A stretch of DNA of 39,968 nt from an uncultured Lachnospiraceae bacterium (GCA_947168905.1 CAMVNR010000013.1:1-39968); one strand, 5' to 3'. Shown: positions 8,482-17,715, numbered from the stretch's first letter. Translations and numbers: made by a program. Notes: generated by a model not told the origin, from the letters alone.

Positions 8482-9771
8482 ATGAGCTTTCCGAAAGGAT
8501 TTATGATCGGCGCTGCAACGGCAGCGCATCAGGTAGAGGGCAATAACACAAACAGCGACTACTGGGCGCAGGAACAGATGGAGTTTTCCAGCTTCGCCGA
8601 GCCCTCCGGCGATGCCTGCGATCATTACAACCGTTATGAGGAAGACATTCGTCTGATGTCGGAGGCAGGGCTTACGGCCTATCGTTTCTCGATCGAATGG
8701 GCGCGCATTGAGCCGAAGCCTGGCGTGTATGATGAGAAGGAAATCGAGCATTACCGCAAGGTTCTTCTGTGCTGCCGGGAAAATGGCATCGAGCCGATCG
8801 TCACGATGCACCATTTCTCAAGCCCGAAGTGGCTGATCGCAGAAGGCGGCTGGGAAGCGGAAGCGACCGTCGGGAAATTTGCGGCCTACTGCAGGTACGT
8901 TGTTGAAAAGCTCGGCGATCTTTTTACCTATGTCTGCACAATCAACGAGGCAAACATGGGCATTCAGATCGCAGCCATCTCGAAAATGTACATGAAGATG
9001 ATGCAGCAGAAGTGCACTGAGAGTGTCGAAGGCAGGGTTCAGGTCGGCCTTAATCTGGAGAATCCGCTGATGGAGCGCATGAAAAAGCAGGCGGCGGAGA
9101 ATATGAAGGTCTTCGGGACCCCTCAGCCGCAGGTCTTTGTCGGTCCGCGTACGGAAGAGGGGGATCTCTTGGTTATGAGAGCGCATCAGGCGGCGAAAAA
9201 GGCCATGAAGGAAGTGAAGCCCGGACTTCAGGTCGGTCTCACGCTGTCGCTTCACGATATCCAGGCCGTCGAAGGCGGCGAGCAGGAAGCCCTCCGCGAG
9301 TGGGACGAGGAATTCCTGCATTATTTGCCGTACATTTCGGACGACGATTTCTTCGGCGTGCAGAACTATTCCCGGACGATCATGGGCCCGGAGGGAAGCC
9401 TCCCTGTCCCGGAGGGCAATGAGACGACGCAGATGGGCTATGAATTCTATCCGAAGGGTCTCGAGCACGTGATCCGGACGGTTCACGAGAAGCTGCCGAT
9501 TCCGCTGATCGTCACGGAAAACGGTGTCGCAGCGGCCGACGACAGCCGCAGGATTGCCTATATCGAAGAAGCGCTTCGCGGTGTCGAGCGCTGCGTGTCG
9601 GACGGCATTCCGGTGAAGGGCTACTGCTACTGGAGCCTTCTTGACAACTTTGAGTGGCAGAAGGGCTTCTCGATGACCTTTGGGCTGATTGCCGTCAACC
9701 GCGCGACCCAGGAAAGGACGCCGAAGGAAAGCCTTCGCTTCCTCGGAAACTATGCGAAAAACGAAGTGTAA
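8482..9771 (+). CDS. GH1 family beta-glycosidase
   Basis: 429 residues, close to the usual GH1 length and without a signal peptide, so intracellular. It opens with FPKGFMIGAATAAHQVEG, as GH1 enzymes do. The acid/base glutamate is Glu156 in TINEAN, where most family members read NEP. The nucleophile is Glu346 in IVTENG, and the aglycone-side WSLLDNFEWQKGF segment follows near 380. The family hydrolyses beta-glucosides, beta-galactosides or their 6-phosphates; no phosphotransferase genes are nearby, so a non-phosphorylated substrate is more likely. A carboxylesterase follows 115 bp downstream behind its own promoter. Confidence 0.9.
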   Translation: MSFPKGFMIGAATAAHQVEGNNTNSDYWAQEQMEFSSFAEPSGDACDHYNRYEEDIRLMSEAGLTAYRFSIEWARIEPKPGVYDEKEIEHYRKVLLCCRENGIEPIVTMHHFSSPKWLIAEGGWEAEATVGKFAAYCRYVVEKLGDLFTYVCTINEANMGIQIAAISKMYMKMMQQKCTESVEGRVQVGLNLENPLMERMKKQAAENMKVFGTPQPQVFVGPRTEEGDLLVMRAHQAAKKAMKEVKPGLQVGLTLSLHDIQAVEGGEQEALREWDEEFLHYLPYISDDDFFGVQNYSRTIMGPEGSLPVPEGNETTQMGYEFYPKGLEHVIRTVHEKLPIPLIVTENGVAAADDSRRIAYIEEALRGVERCVSDGIPVKGYCYWSLLDNFEWQKGFSMTFGLIAVNRATQERTPKESLRFLGNYAKNEV

Positions 9772-9793
9772 TATTTTTCTGCAAATTTGAAAT

Positions 9794-9829
9794 AATCCGG
9801 GCGGGAACCCTTGTGTTCCGGCCCGGATT
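9794..9829. repeat. 15-bp inverted repeat overlapping the carboxylesterase promoter
   Basis: AATCCGGGCGGGAAC and GTTCCGGCCCGGATT pair with one mismatch around a 6-nt loop. There is no T-run on the plus side. The -35 box TTGTGT begins in its loop, so it may be the GH1 terminator, an operator, or both. Confidence 0.5.
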
Positions 9830-9839
9830 GCGCTATAGT
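9811..9839 (+). promoter_or_regulatory. Promoter of the carboxylesterase gene
   Basis: TTGTGT (9811-9816), a 17-nt spacer and TATAGT (9834-9839) form a good sigma-A-like promoter about 48 nt before the start codon. Confidence 0.6.
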
Positions 9840-9886
9840 GGATACAAAATGAGTACCTGATATGTGCGTAGGGAAGGAGGCATTCT

Positions 9887-11527
9887 GTGGCAAAGACAAT
9901 TGGTATTGTAGAAACGAAATTCGGCCGTGTTTCCGGCGTACCGTCCGACCGGCCGGAGTATGAAGGCATCACCTGTTTCAAAGGCATCCCTTATGCGGCG
10001 CCTCCTGTCGGCGAGCTTCGCTGGAAGCCGCCCGTGGATCCCGCGCCCTGGGAGGGTGTGCGCGTCTGTAACACATACGCGCCGATGGCTTATCAGATCA
10101 TGGGATCGGGCATCGGTTTTGAACCCTGGGGAACGGATTTCTATTACATGGGACATCCGAAGGCATCCGAGGACTGCCTGTATCTGAATGTCGTGACCGG
10201 GGCTTCCGGTTCCGGGGAGAAGCGCCCGGTCTATATGTGGTTTCACGGCGGCGGCTTAAACACCGGCTATTCCTATGAGATCGAATTTGACGGTTCAGAG
10301 CTTGCAAAGCGCGGCGTTGTCGTAGTGACCGTCGGACAGCGGCTGAATGTTTTCGGTTATCTCTGCTGCCGGCAGCTCTCAGAGGAGCAGGGCGGAAAGT
10401 CCGGAAACTACGGCCTTATGGACGAAGTGAAGGCGCTTGACTGGGTGTATGAGAATATCGCGGCTTTCGGCGGCGATCCCGAGAATATCACGATCGGCGG
10501 ACAGTCGGGCGGCACTGCGAAAACCGGCGCACTTGCGGCCTGTCCCTATCAAAAGGGCCGCGTGAAGCGCGTCATCAATCAGAGCGCGCTGAACTGGAAG
10601 ACGCAGTATCCGACTGTCGAGGAGGCAGAAGCCCAGGCGGCGCGGTATTTTGAAGCGATCGGCCTCGACCCCGCGATCAGTCTCGCGGAGCTTCGCAGTC
10701 TCGATGCTTCGGTTTTCCACAAACCGCTTCCGCAGGCGGATTTTATGGATCCGAAGGCTGTGCGCATGCCCGGATCGATGGTCGTTGACGGCGACTTTGT
10801 GGAGTCCGGAGATCATGTTGCCATGCTTGAAAAGTATGCATCTGTCTGCGACTATCTCTCGGGCGTCAATAACGGCGAAAGCCGAATGAGTAAGGGGTTC
10901 TTCCTCGGCGGCTCCGAAGAGATTACCAAAGAGCGCTTCTACGAGATGGCAAAAGCGCTTCTCGGGGAGGAGCTCTACAGGAAATACGACTTTGAGAATC
11001 TCTGCCCCGTGACGGATCAGACGGCGAACCGTGTGTCGCGTTATCTGGCAGCGCGCGGGCTTTCGGGCGGCTTCTCGGGCTTTTCTTCCCGGTATTTCGG
11101 CGCTTACCGGAAGGAAAAGGGCGACAGCGGAAGAGCCTACGCTTATCTGTTCTCCCGCATCCCGCCGACCCGTCCGGAGGATGAGCTTCCAGGAACGAGA
11201 CGGCAGAAGGAGTACCTGCTCTCCTGGCATTCCGCGGAGCTCTGGTATACCTTTGCTTCCCTCCGCACGGACGTCCCGCCGGCGCGCCCCTGGGAAGCGC
11301 GCGACTTTGAGCTTGCGAAGGAAATGTGCGATTACTGGGCGAACTTTATGAAGACAGGCGATCCGAACGGCGAAGGGCTGCCGCCCTGGCCGGAAGCGGA
11401 TGCCGCCATGGGCTGGATCGACTTCGGGGATGAGACGGTTGTTCATGAAGGGAAAGACGCGCTGGATGCGCTTATCGGAGAGTACCTCCTTCAGAACGGA
11501 GTGCTGCCGCAGGCGGAAAAGGCCTAA
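9887..11527 (+). CDS. Type-B carboxylesterase (PnbA-like)
   Basis: 546 residues of the carboxylesterase/cholinesterase fold. Landmarks are FKGIPYAAPPVGELRW (31-46), EDCLYLNV (95-102), the oxyanion HGGG (120-123), the nucleophile elbow GGQSGG with Ser207 (usually GESAGG), a likely acid Glu331 and the catalytic His448 in SWHSAELWYTF. It starts at GTG 9887, supported by GGAAGGAGG at 9872-9880; no better start is near. There is no signal peptide, so it acts on imported esters. Its place after GH1 suggests handling of acylated glycosides, but it has its own promoter. Two recognisable active-site variations (Gln for Glu and Gly for Ala beside the serine) occur in bacterial members. Confidence 0.9.
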   Translation: MAKTIGIVETKFGRVSGVPSDRPEYEGITCFKGIPYAAPPVGELRWKPPVDPAPWEGVRVCNTYAPMAYQIMGSGIGFEPWGTDFYYMGHPKASEDCLYLNVVTGASGSGEKRPVYMWFHGGGLNTGYSYEIEFDGSELAKRGVVVVTVGQRLNVFGYLCCRQLSEEQGGKSGNYGLMDEVKALDWVYENIAAFGGDPENITIGGQSGGTAKTGALAACPYQKGRVKRVINQSALNWKTQYPTVEEAEAQAARYFEAIGLDPAISLAELRSLDASVFHKPLPQADFMDPKAVRMPGSMVVDGDFVESGDHVAMLEKYASVCDYLSGVNNGESRMSKGFFLGGSEEITKERFYEMAKALLGEELYRKYDFENLCPVTDQTANRVSRYLAARGLSGGFSGFSSRYFGAYRKEKGDSGRAYAYLFSRIPPTRPEDELPGTRRQKEYLLSWHSAELWYTFASLRTDVPPARPWEARDFELAKEMCDYWANFMKTGDPNGEGLPPWPEADAAMGWIDFGDETVVHEGKDALDALIGEYLLQNGVLPQAEKA

Positions 11528-11623
11528 GGTATAAGCTTCGGGTTTCGATGAGGATCCCTTCAGTCGGAATGTATCCGAAAAAGGCAGTCGGTCAGAAGGC
11601 CTGAGGCAAAAAGAACAAAATGA

Positions 11624-11650
11624 GAGAGCTGCCCGTAAGGGGCAGCTCTC
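11624..11650. terminator. Bidirectional terminator between carboxylesterase and GH2 genes
   Basis: GAGAGCTGCCC (11624-11634) and GGGCAGCTCTC (11640-11650) form a perfect 11-bp stem with a 5-nt loop. T-rich sequence follows on both strands, serving two convergent genes. Confidence 0.8.
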
Positions 11651-11676
11651 GTTTGCTTTCGCAGTAAGATCATGTT

Positions 11677-14070
11677 TTATCTGACAGCCAGCCGGCATTC
11701 CTTCTTTTCAAGGCCTGCGCCTTCGACCGTCACCGTGATTTCACCGGGCTCAAGGCCTGCACGGACAATAAGAAGCGCTTTTCCGTAGTAGGTTATATGG
11801 GTATCCTTGTAGTAGCGCTCCTTCTGGGCATGGGCCGCGGAGCCGAAGGCCTGAAGCGTGCCTGCGCCTTCGACGGTCACTTTCAGCTTCTGGTCGGCAG
11901 AGGACTTGGTGACACCATTCGGATCGGTCAAATCGATATTGATAAAGGCAAGATCCTGGCCGTTTGCGCGAAGCTCGGTATTTTCAGGGGTCAGGCGAAT
12001 TTCGGTAGGGCCTTTTGCAGTAGAGAGTTCGGATTCGGCGATCACCGAGCCGGAAGCGTCATAGGTAACGGCCTTAATCGTACCGGGCTGATATTTCACT
12101 TTTTTGAAGACGGCTTTATCTTCCTGGATTTTCTTCTTTCCGATCGATTTTCCGTTGATGAAAAGCTCAGCCGCAGCCGCATCGGCGTAGACAAGGACAG
12201 TGGAGGCCTTTCCTTCACAGCCTTCCCAGGACCAGCTTTCAACCGCGTCCGTGTTGCGCCACATCGAGATGCCGTGCTTGTCGTCTGCATGCGTATAGGG
12301 CTCGCAGGCGATGACCGGACCTTTTTCCATGCCCCAGATCATGCGGTTCCAGAAGACTTCCGGACGCTTCTTTCCGAGGATGTCGATGACGCCCGAGCCT
12401 GCGGAAATCAGCAGGGAGTCGTCCGGGTTCTTTTTGTTTTTATAGCGGACCATACCGATGCCCGCTTCGCCGAGATAATCCCAGCCGGTCCACATAAAGT
12501 CGCCCGTAAGCTGCGGAATTTCCTTTACGAGCTGCCAGTTCCGGTACAGCGCCGGCGGAAGGGTCTCGGAGCCGACAAAGGCGCGCTCGGGATAGAGCGA
12601 GGCTTCCTTCTTATAACGCGCGGCGGCGTAGTTGTATCCGGGCATGTCGAGCGCGGAACAGTTTTTTTCAACGATCTCGTCGGCAGCTTTTCGCGCGGCA
12701 GCCTTTTCCATGATGCTGCCCATCTTATTCATCAGGATATTGAAGAATTCGCTCGTCGGCGCGGAGGTCAGGCCATCGGCATTGGCGGTCTTCTTGTCGT
12801 CCTTCTCATCGCCGGTGCCGTTTCCGTACATTCCGCGGCCTTTCGCAACCATGACGGCAAGCATCAGGTTGATGCCGAGTGTCGTCGCGCGGGTAGAATC
12901 GAGTGAGCGTACGTAGTCGGCGATCTTATGGCAGAGCTGCTGCCCGGCTTCCATGCCGAGGTCGGAGATCTCATTGCCGATCGAATAGAGGATGACCGAA
13001 GGATGATTGTAATCCTTGTCGATCATCGCCTTCACATCTTCCTTCCAGTATTTTTCGAAATCCTCTTTGGCATAGTCATGGGGATTCTTGTGAATCAGCC
13101 ACATATCGAAGCTCTCATCCATGACATACATGCCGAGGCGGTCGCAGGCATCAAGCATGCTTTTCGACATCGGGTTATGAGAGGAGCGAAGCGCATTGAA
13201 GCCGGCTTCCTTCAGAATCCGTACCCGGCGCTCTTCCGCGTCCGCAAATGCGGCGGCTCCGAGGATACCGTTGTCGTGGTGGATGCAGGCACCGCGAAGA
13301 AGCGTCTCTTTTCCGTTGACAAGGAGCCCGTTTTTGCCCCAGGAAAGCGTACGGATACCGAATGTGGTTTCAACGCGGTCGATGACCGCTCCGTCCTTAA
13401 CCAGACTGACGCGGCAGCTGTAGAGATTCGGCGTTTCGTCTGACCAGAGCTTTGCGTCCGGAACCGTGATCTCGGCGTTCGTGCCGAACTCTGCAGCGAC
13501 CACCGTATCGCCGTCGAGGATTTCAATCTGTACGGAGACGCCCTCATCCTCGGAAGCGCATTCCACATCCACGCTGATGCGGTTTTCACTGAGCGTTGCC
13601 ACCCGGATACCGTCCGGAAGGATGCCGCATTTCGGGCCGACGTGCAGGAATACCGGGCGGATGATGCCGGAGCCGGAGTACCAGCGGCTGTTCGGAGCTT
13701 CGGAATTGTCCGCGATGATGGTCAGTTCATTTTCCGCGTCATAAAGAAGCGCGGAAGAAAGCTCCACATAAAAACCGGTATAGCCGTAGGCATGGAAGGC
13801 AAGCTCCTGACCGTTCAGGAGGACCGATGCGTTCCTGTAGACGGCTTCACACTCGAGAAGAACCTGCTGATCCTTCCATTCTTCGGGAGCGGCAAAGCTC
13901 TTCCTGTAAAAATATTTTCCGGGAAGGAAATATCCGCCGGCGCCGCCCGTCGGGGAGTCTTTTTCCCGCTTTTCGTAGATCATGCAGTCGTGCGGAAGCG
14001 AAACGGCATGACGGACGCCGGTCCCGTCACGTTCGACGGTCCAGCCCAGGTTGAAATCAATTTTTTTCAT
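11677..14070 (-). CDS. GH2 family glycosidase (beta-galactosidase-like)
   Basis: 797 residues without a signal peptide. Order: a jelly-roll sugar-binding domain (about 1-145), an immunoglobulin-like domain (150-240), a TIM barrel with the N[AG]LRSSHNP motif near 292-300, the acid/base Glu367 in SIGNEISD and the nucleophile Glu502 in VGSETLP, then two beta-sandwich domains (about 620-797), of which the last resembles bacterial Ig-like/invasin modules. Between the two catalytic residues lies a long Lys/Asp-rich insertion (about 405-465). The subgroup contains beta-galactosidases and related enzymes; exact substrate is unknown. AGGAGA precedes the ATG. It is the last gene of a minus-strand run but has its own extended -10 promoter. 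Confidence 0.88.
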   Translation of the reverse strand: MKKIDFNLGWTVERDGTGVRHAVSLPHDCMIYEKREKDSPTGGAGGYFLPGKYFYRKSFAAPEEWKDQQVLLECEAVYRNASVLLNGQELAFHAYGYTGFYVELSSALLYDAENELTIIADNSEAPNSRWYSGSGIIRPVFLHVGPKCGILPDGIRVATLSENRISVDVECASEDEGVSVQIEILDGDTVVAAEFGTNAEITVPDAKLWSDETPNLYSCRVSLVKDGAVIDRVETTFGIRTLSWGKNGLLVNGKETLLRGACIHHDNGILGAAAFADAEERRVRILKEAGFNALRSSHNPMSKSMLDACDRLGMYVMDESFDMWLIHKNPHDYAKEDFEKYWKEDVKAMIDKDYNHPSVILYSIGNEISDLGMEAGQQLCHKIADYVRSLDSTRATTLGINLMLAVMVAKGRGMYGNGTGDEKDDKKTANADGLTSAPTSEFFNILMNKMGSIMEKAAARKAADEIVEKNCSALDMPGYNYAAARYKKEASLYPERAFVGSETLPPALYRNWQLVKEIPQLTGDFMWTGWDYLGEAGIGMVRYKNKKNPDDSLLISAGSGVIDILGKKRPEVFWNRMIWGMEKGPVIACEPYTHADDKHGISMWRNTDAVESWSWEGCEGKASTVLVYADAAAAELFINGKSIGKKKIQEDKAVFKKVKYQPGTIKAVTYDASGSVIAESELSTAKGPTEIRLTPENTELRANGQDLAFINIDLTDPNGVTKSSADQKLKVTVEGAGTLQAFGSAAHAQKERYYKDTHITYYGKALLIVRAGLEPGEITVTVEGAGLEKKECRLAVR

Positions 14071-14150
14071 GGCAGTCTCCTGTTGATTATTGTGAGTACA
14101 GAGAATACCGCTGCAGGGGCTTTTCTCTGAAGGAATCTTTGTCTGGGGTC

Positions 14151-14159
14151 ATTATAGCA
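14151..14159 (-). promoter_or_regulatory. Extended -10 promoter of the GH2 gene
   Basis: On the minus strand TGCTATAAT is a consensus extended -10 element about 80 nt before the GH2 start codon. The -35 region is poor. Confidence 0.5.
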
Positions 14160-14231
14160 TAAAGTTTGACCGGCTGCTTTCCGGAAATTACGGAAACAGA
14201 ATGATTTTCGGGGAAAATCATCCTGGAATAT

Positions 14232-15104
14232 TTACATGGAAGTCCATCTTCCGGAGGAGCCGCAGGGAAGTACGAGCCCCGTCGTTTTGACCGGAAGCCC
14301 GATTTCGGAGGCTTCCACCGTTCCGCCGAATCTCGGAACGATTTCAAGGCCCAGCAGGTAAGAAAGAACTGCCGGCGCGAAGCCTGTCGTGTAGGAGTTC
14401 AGGAGGACGAACAAGGGATCTTTTGAAAGAAGCTGTACGGTGAGCTTCACAAAGGGATGGAACATGTCCTCGATTTTCCAGATCTCTCCCTTCGGGCCGC
14501 GCCCGTAGGAAGGCGGGTCCATGATGATTGCGTCATAGCTGTTCCCGCGGCGGATCTCCCGCTCGACAAATTTCTGGCAGTCGTCGACAAGATACCGGAT
14601 CGGGCGGTCGGAAAGGCCGGAAGATGCGGCGTTTTCCTTTGCCCAGTTCACCATGCCCTTTGACGCATCGACATGCGTAACGCTCGCACCGGCGGCGGCT
14701 GCGGCAAGCGTGGCGCCGCCCGTATAGGCGAAGAGATTCAGCACCTTCACCGGTTTCCCGGCTGCGGTGCGTTTCCGGATGAGCATAGAGAACCAGTCCC
14801 AGTTCGCCGCCTGTTCGGGGAAAAGGCCGGTATGCTTGAAGCTGAAGGGCTTCAGATTGAAGCGAAGATCGCCGTAGCTGATCTGCCACTCCTCGGGCAG
14901 ATCAAAGAATTCCCACTCTCCTCCGCCTTTTGAACTCCGGTGGTAATGGGCGTTTGGCTTTTTCCACTCGGGCGCCTTCTGGACATTCTGCCAGATGACC
15001 TGCGGGTCCGGGCGGCGGAGAATATATTTTCCCCAGCGCTCCAGCTTATCGCCGTCCGAGCAGTCAATGACTTCATAATCTTTCCATTTATCCGCAAGAA
15101 TCAT
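14232..15104 (-). CDS. Class I SAM-dependent methyltransferase, RlmI/RlmK-like
   Basis: 290 residues. The N-terminal part lacks an obvious PUA domain but has the RWGKYILRRPDPQVIW segment seen in short RlmI relatives. The catalytic domain has SAM motif I VLNLFAYTGG (121-130), the acidic loop THVDASKGM (143-151) and the motif IV DPPSYGRG (196-203), which places it with 23S rRNA cytosine methyltransferases of the RlmI/RlmK type. Its ATG overlaps the sirtuin stop by four bases (ATGA), so the two are co-translated. Position of the modified base cannot be read from sequence. Confidence 0.85.
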   Translation of the reverse strand: MILADKWKDYEVIDCSDGDKLERWGKYILRRPDPQVIWQNVQKAPEWKKPNAHYHRSSKGGGEWEFFDLPEEWQISYGDLRFNLKPFSFKHTGLFPEQAANWDWFSMLIRKRTAAGKPVKVLNLFAYTGGATLAAAAAGASVTHVDASKGMVNWAKENAASSGLSDRPIRYLVDDCQKFVEREIRRGNSYDAIIMDPPSYGRGPKGEIWKIEDMFHPFVKLTVQLLSKDPLFVLLNSYTTGFAPAVLSYLLGLEIVPRFGGTVEASEIGLPVKTTGLVLPCGSSGRWTSM

Positions 15105-15898
15105 AGCTGAATTCCTCCAAGAACCTTCCCAACGCTCTCATGGAATACAAGAACGGCTTCCGAATCCATCGGCGTCTCATCCCGGTTGATAATGACGAGG
15201 TTTTCGCCCTGAAAATAGCGGACAAAGGAAGCCGCGGGATAAACCGTAAGCGATGTGCCGGCGATGATCAGCATGTCGGCTTCTTCAATCGCCCGGATGG
15301 CCCCGTAGACCGCGTCATCCGGAAGGGCTTCTCCATAGAGCGTCACATCCGGGCGGACCATTCTGCCACAGACAGGGCAGTGCGGGATCGCCTCCTTAGA
15401 GGTGACGATGAAATCCGCAGGAAGGTCGTGGCGGGGTCTGCCGGTACAGTAGTTCCGGAAGGTTGTTCCGTGGATATTATAGACGGTTTTGCTTCCTGCT
15501 TTTTCATGGAGGCCGTCGATATTCTGCGTTACGATGGCCGAAAGCTTTCCGGCCTTCTCCATCTCGGCGAGCTTGTAGTGAGCCGCATTCGGCTCGATGT
15601 CCCTCACGTCAAGCTTCTGACGGTAGAACTCGAAGAAGACCTTCGGCTCATCGAACAGGCAGTCGTGCGAGAGCAGGTATTCCGGAGAATAGTCCGCGAA
15701 CTGCACGTCCGGTTTATTGTAGAGACCGTCTTTCGAGCGGAAATCCGGAATGCCGGATTCGGTCGAAACGCCCGCTCCGCCGAAGAAGACAATCCGTTTT
15801 GATTCGTTCACCATTTCCTGCAGGGCATTATATTTTTCTTCGCCTGACAGTCCGTGATAATAGGCGCGTCTTTCGCGCGGGCTGTGGAAATCCTTCAT
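15101..15898 (-). CDS. Sir2-family NAD-dependent protein deacylase (sirtuin)
   Basis: 265 residues with the NAD pocket GAGVSTESGIPDFRS (41-55), TQNID (124-128), the catalytic His143 in NIHGTT, and the C-terminal GTSLTVYPA and INRDETP segments. The zinc module is atypical: Cys151 and the pair Cys174/Cys177 remain, but the position expected to hold the second cysteine is Arg154; His157 lies close and could substitute. The family removes acyl groups from lysine (or acts as an ADP-ribosyltransferase), using NAD. It overlaps the methyltransferase gene downstream by four bases, suggesting a two-gene operon. A structured repeat lies directly upstream. Confidence 0.9.
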   Translation of the reverse strand: MKDFHSPRERRAYYHGLSGEEKYNALQEMVNESKRIVFFGGAGVSTESGIPDFRSKDGLYNKPDVQFADYSPEYLLSHDCLFDEPKVFFEFYRQKLDVRDIEPNAAHYKLAEMEKAGKLSAIVTQNIDGLHEKAGSKTVYNIHGTTFRNYCTGRPRHDLPADFIVTSKEAIPHCPVCGRMVRPDVTLYGEALPDDAVYGAIRAIEEADMLIIAGTSLTVYPAASFVRYFQGENLVIINRDETPMDSEAVLVFHESVGKVLGGIQL

Positions 15899-15944
15899 AT
15901 TACGCTGACCTCCGGGAGAGTTTTCTCTTGATTTGTATATTGCA

Positions 15945-16063
15945 GTAACTGCTCAGCTCCTCATTCGAAAGGCTTTGCACTTTTGGCACAGTATGCGATT
16001 CACGAGAGCGCGCCTTCGGTTCGCTTTTGTGAATCGAAAGTCATGCCGGAGCCGAACAGTTAC
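15945..16063. repeat. Structured intergenic repeat with nested inverted repeats
   Basis: The outer arms (15945-15960 and 16048-16063) pair over 16 positions with two mismatches, starting GTAACTG and ending CAGTTAC. The inner arms (15997-16010 and 16022-16035) form a 14-bp stem with two G-T pairs, starting GATTCAC and ending GTGAATC, and the inner loop contains C-TTCG-G. No reading frame of note is inside. It looks like a mobile or RNA-forming intergenic repeat; copy number cannot be judged here. Confidence 0.6.
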
Positions 16064-16119
16064 ATACAGTATAGACGAGAATACGCCGAAAATCAAGGAA
16101 ACAATGACCGGGAAAGCGC

Positions 16120-17604
16120 TTACTCGACTTCCTTATGTGTCTGGTGCTCAGTAATGTAGGCGTGGATATCTTCCCGTTCTTTCTGGTCGATCGGATAGTT
16201 CCGGATGATCAGGATACCGATGACTGCCATGATGGCCGGAAGGAGACCGATGATGACGATCATCCAGGTCAGCATCGTGGGCATCTTGGACAGCTCGCCG
16301 ACATAGTCGCCGGTCACGGAGTCGACATTGTAGCCGATCGCGATCAGGATACCGCCGACAAGCGCCGCGGAAACCGCGCTCTGTGCTTTTTCGAGGAATT
16401 TTTCAAGTACGCCGGTCAGCGCCGAACGGTCCTTGCCGGTTTTGTAAATGGTATAGTCCATGATCTCCATACTGATGTTGGAGCCCGGGATGAAGTCGAT
16501 GCCGATCGCGAAGGCCATCAGGAACATTGCGAGGAAGAACGGAACCGGGCTCTTCTGAAGAAGACCGGTGATCTGCAGTACGAACATCAGAAGTCCGCCG
16601 CCGCCCTGAAGGATGAGGTCGAAAATGTGCATCTTGAGGAAGTTGCCTTTAAAAGCCTTCAGGATCGGAGTGGCGACGACCGTGCCGAGAAGCAGCGGCA
16701 GCAGCATCATCATGGAAACGATGAGGGACAGCGTACCCAGTCTTTCTGCGTTCAGCGCGCCGGTCGTGAGGTCCGCGCAGTAAGCCCATTTGACGTAGTA
16801 AACAGGCGCCGCGAAGAGGAAGGTCCAGATGAAGCCGGTGAAGATGTTTTTGAAGAAGTTAAGCATCATCGGCTTATTGGTTTTAATCAGCTCGAAGAAA
16901 TCGGAAATCTTCACCTTGTCATTTTCATCCTGCTCGACGACATGGCGTTCCTTGACGAGGAACCAGCCGAGGATCGAGAGGCCGAAGGAGATGACCATTG
17001 CAACGCCGGCGAGAATCATATAGGCTGTTTTGAAACTGCCGGTTGCTGCCTGCAGGGTGACGGCGATCGCAGTAAATGCGGAACCCGCCATGCCGAGGAT
17101 CATGACCCAGACACGCGGCCCGAGGAGGAGCTTGGAGCGCTCGCTGACGTCATTGGTCATCGTACGGAACAGGAGGTTCTGGTTGTAGAATGACGCGCCG
17201 ATATCGTATACGAAATAGAAGACGATCACCCAGATCGTGACGAGCGCCGGAATCTTGGTGACGGCGTTCGGAAGAATGTACAGCATGACGACGCCGACGG
17301 TGGTCATAATAATGGAAAGCAGGAAGAAGGGCTTGTATTTGCCGTGCTTTCCGACTTTTCCGCGGTCCATGATGAAGCCTTGGATCGGGTCGTCCACCGC
17401 GTCGATGATACGCGCGACGAGAAGCAGCACCGTTGCGAGCGTTGCGCCCCAGGCGCCGAGACCTGCATAGTCGGTCATGAAGGTCATAAACATGGTCGAC
17501 ATGAAAATAGCAGCGATACCGTTATTGGTTGAGAGCGCGGTAACACCGAACATTTCTTTGAATCCGACCTTTTCCGGATTCTTCGCTTGGTTTCCTCTTG
17601 CCAT
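16120..17604 (-). CDS. GPH-family sugar:cation symporter (MelB-like)
   Basis: 494 residues with about 12 membrane spans. The first loop carries the family signature DAVDDPIQGFIMDR (around 69-82), where acidic residues bind the coupling cation, and a KYKPFFL segment follows. A cytoplasmic central loop (about 215-240) separates the two halves, as in MelB. It would import glycosides, pentosides or hexuronides with Na+ or H+. The gene is divergent from the AraC regulator, which therefore probably controls it. The minus-strand sirtuin, methyltransferase and GH2 genes follow downstream but are separated by a 221-bp gap with the structured repeat. Confidence 0.9.
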   Translation of the reverse strand: MARGNQAKNPEKVGFKEMFGVTALSTNNGIAAIFMSTMFMTFMTDYAGLGAWGATLATVLLLVARIIDAVDDPIQGFIMDRGKVGKHGKYKPFFLLSIIMTTVGVVMLYILPNAVTKIPALVTIWVIVFYFVYDIGASFYNQNLLFRTMTNDVSERSKLLLGPRVWVMILGMAGSAFTAIAVTLQAATGSFKTAYMILAGVAMVISFGLSILGWFLVKERHVVEQDENDKVKISDFFELIKTNKPMMLNFFKNIFTGFIWTFLFAAPVYYVKWAYCADLTTGALNAERLGTLSLIVSMMMLLPLLLGTVVATPILKAFKGNFLKMHIFDLILQGGGGLLMFVLQITGLLQKSPVPFFLAMFLMAFAIGIDFIPGSNISMEIMDYTIYKTGKDRSALTGVLEKFLEKAQSAVSAALVGGILIAIGYNVDSVTGDYVGELSKMPTMLTWMIVIIGLLPAIMAVIGILIIRNYPIDQKEREDIHAYITEHQTHKEVE

Positions 17605-17715
17605 TGGATAACTCCTTTCTTTTTTTCGGGGGACGGCGGAACTTTGGACGCTGTCTGAACTTACTGGAATTGCCGGAAGGCCCCGATAATAATTCTGGCA
17701 ATATTATAATTGCTG

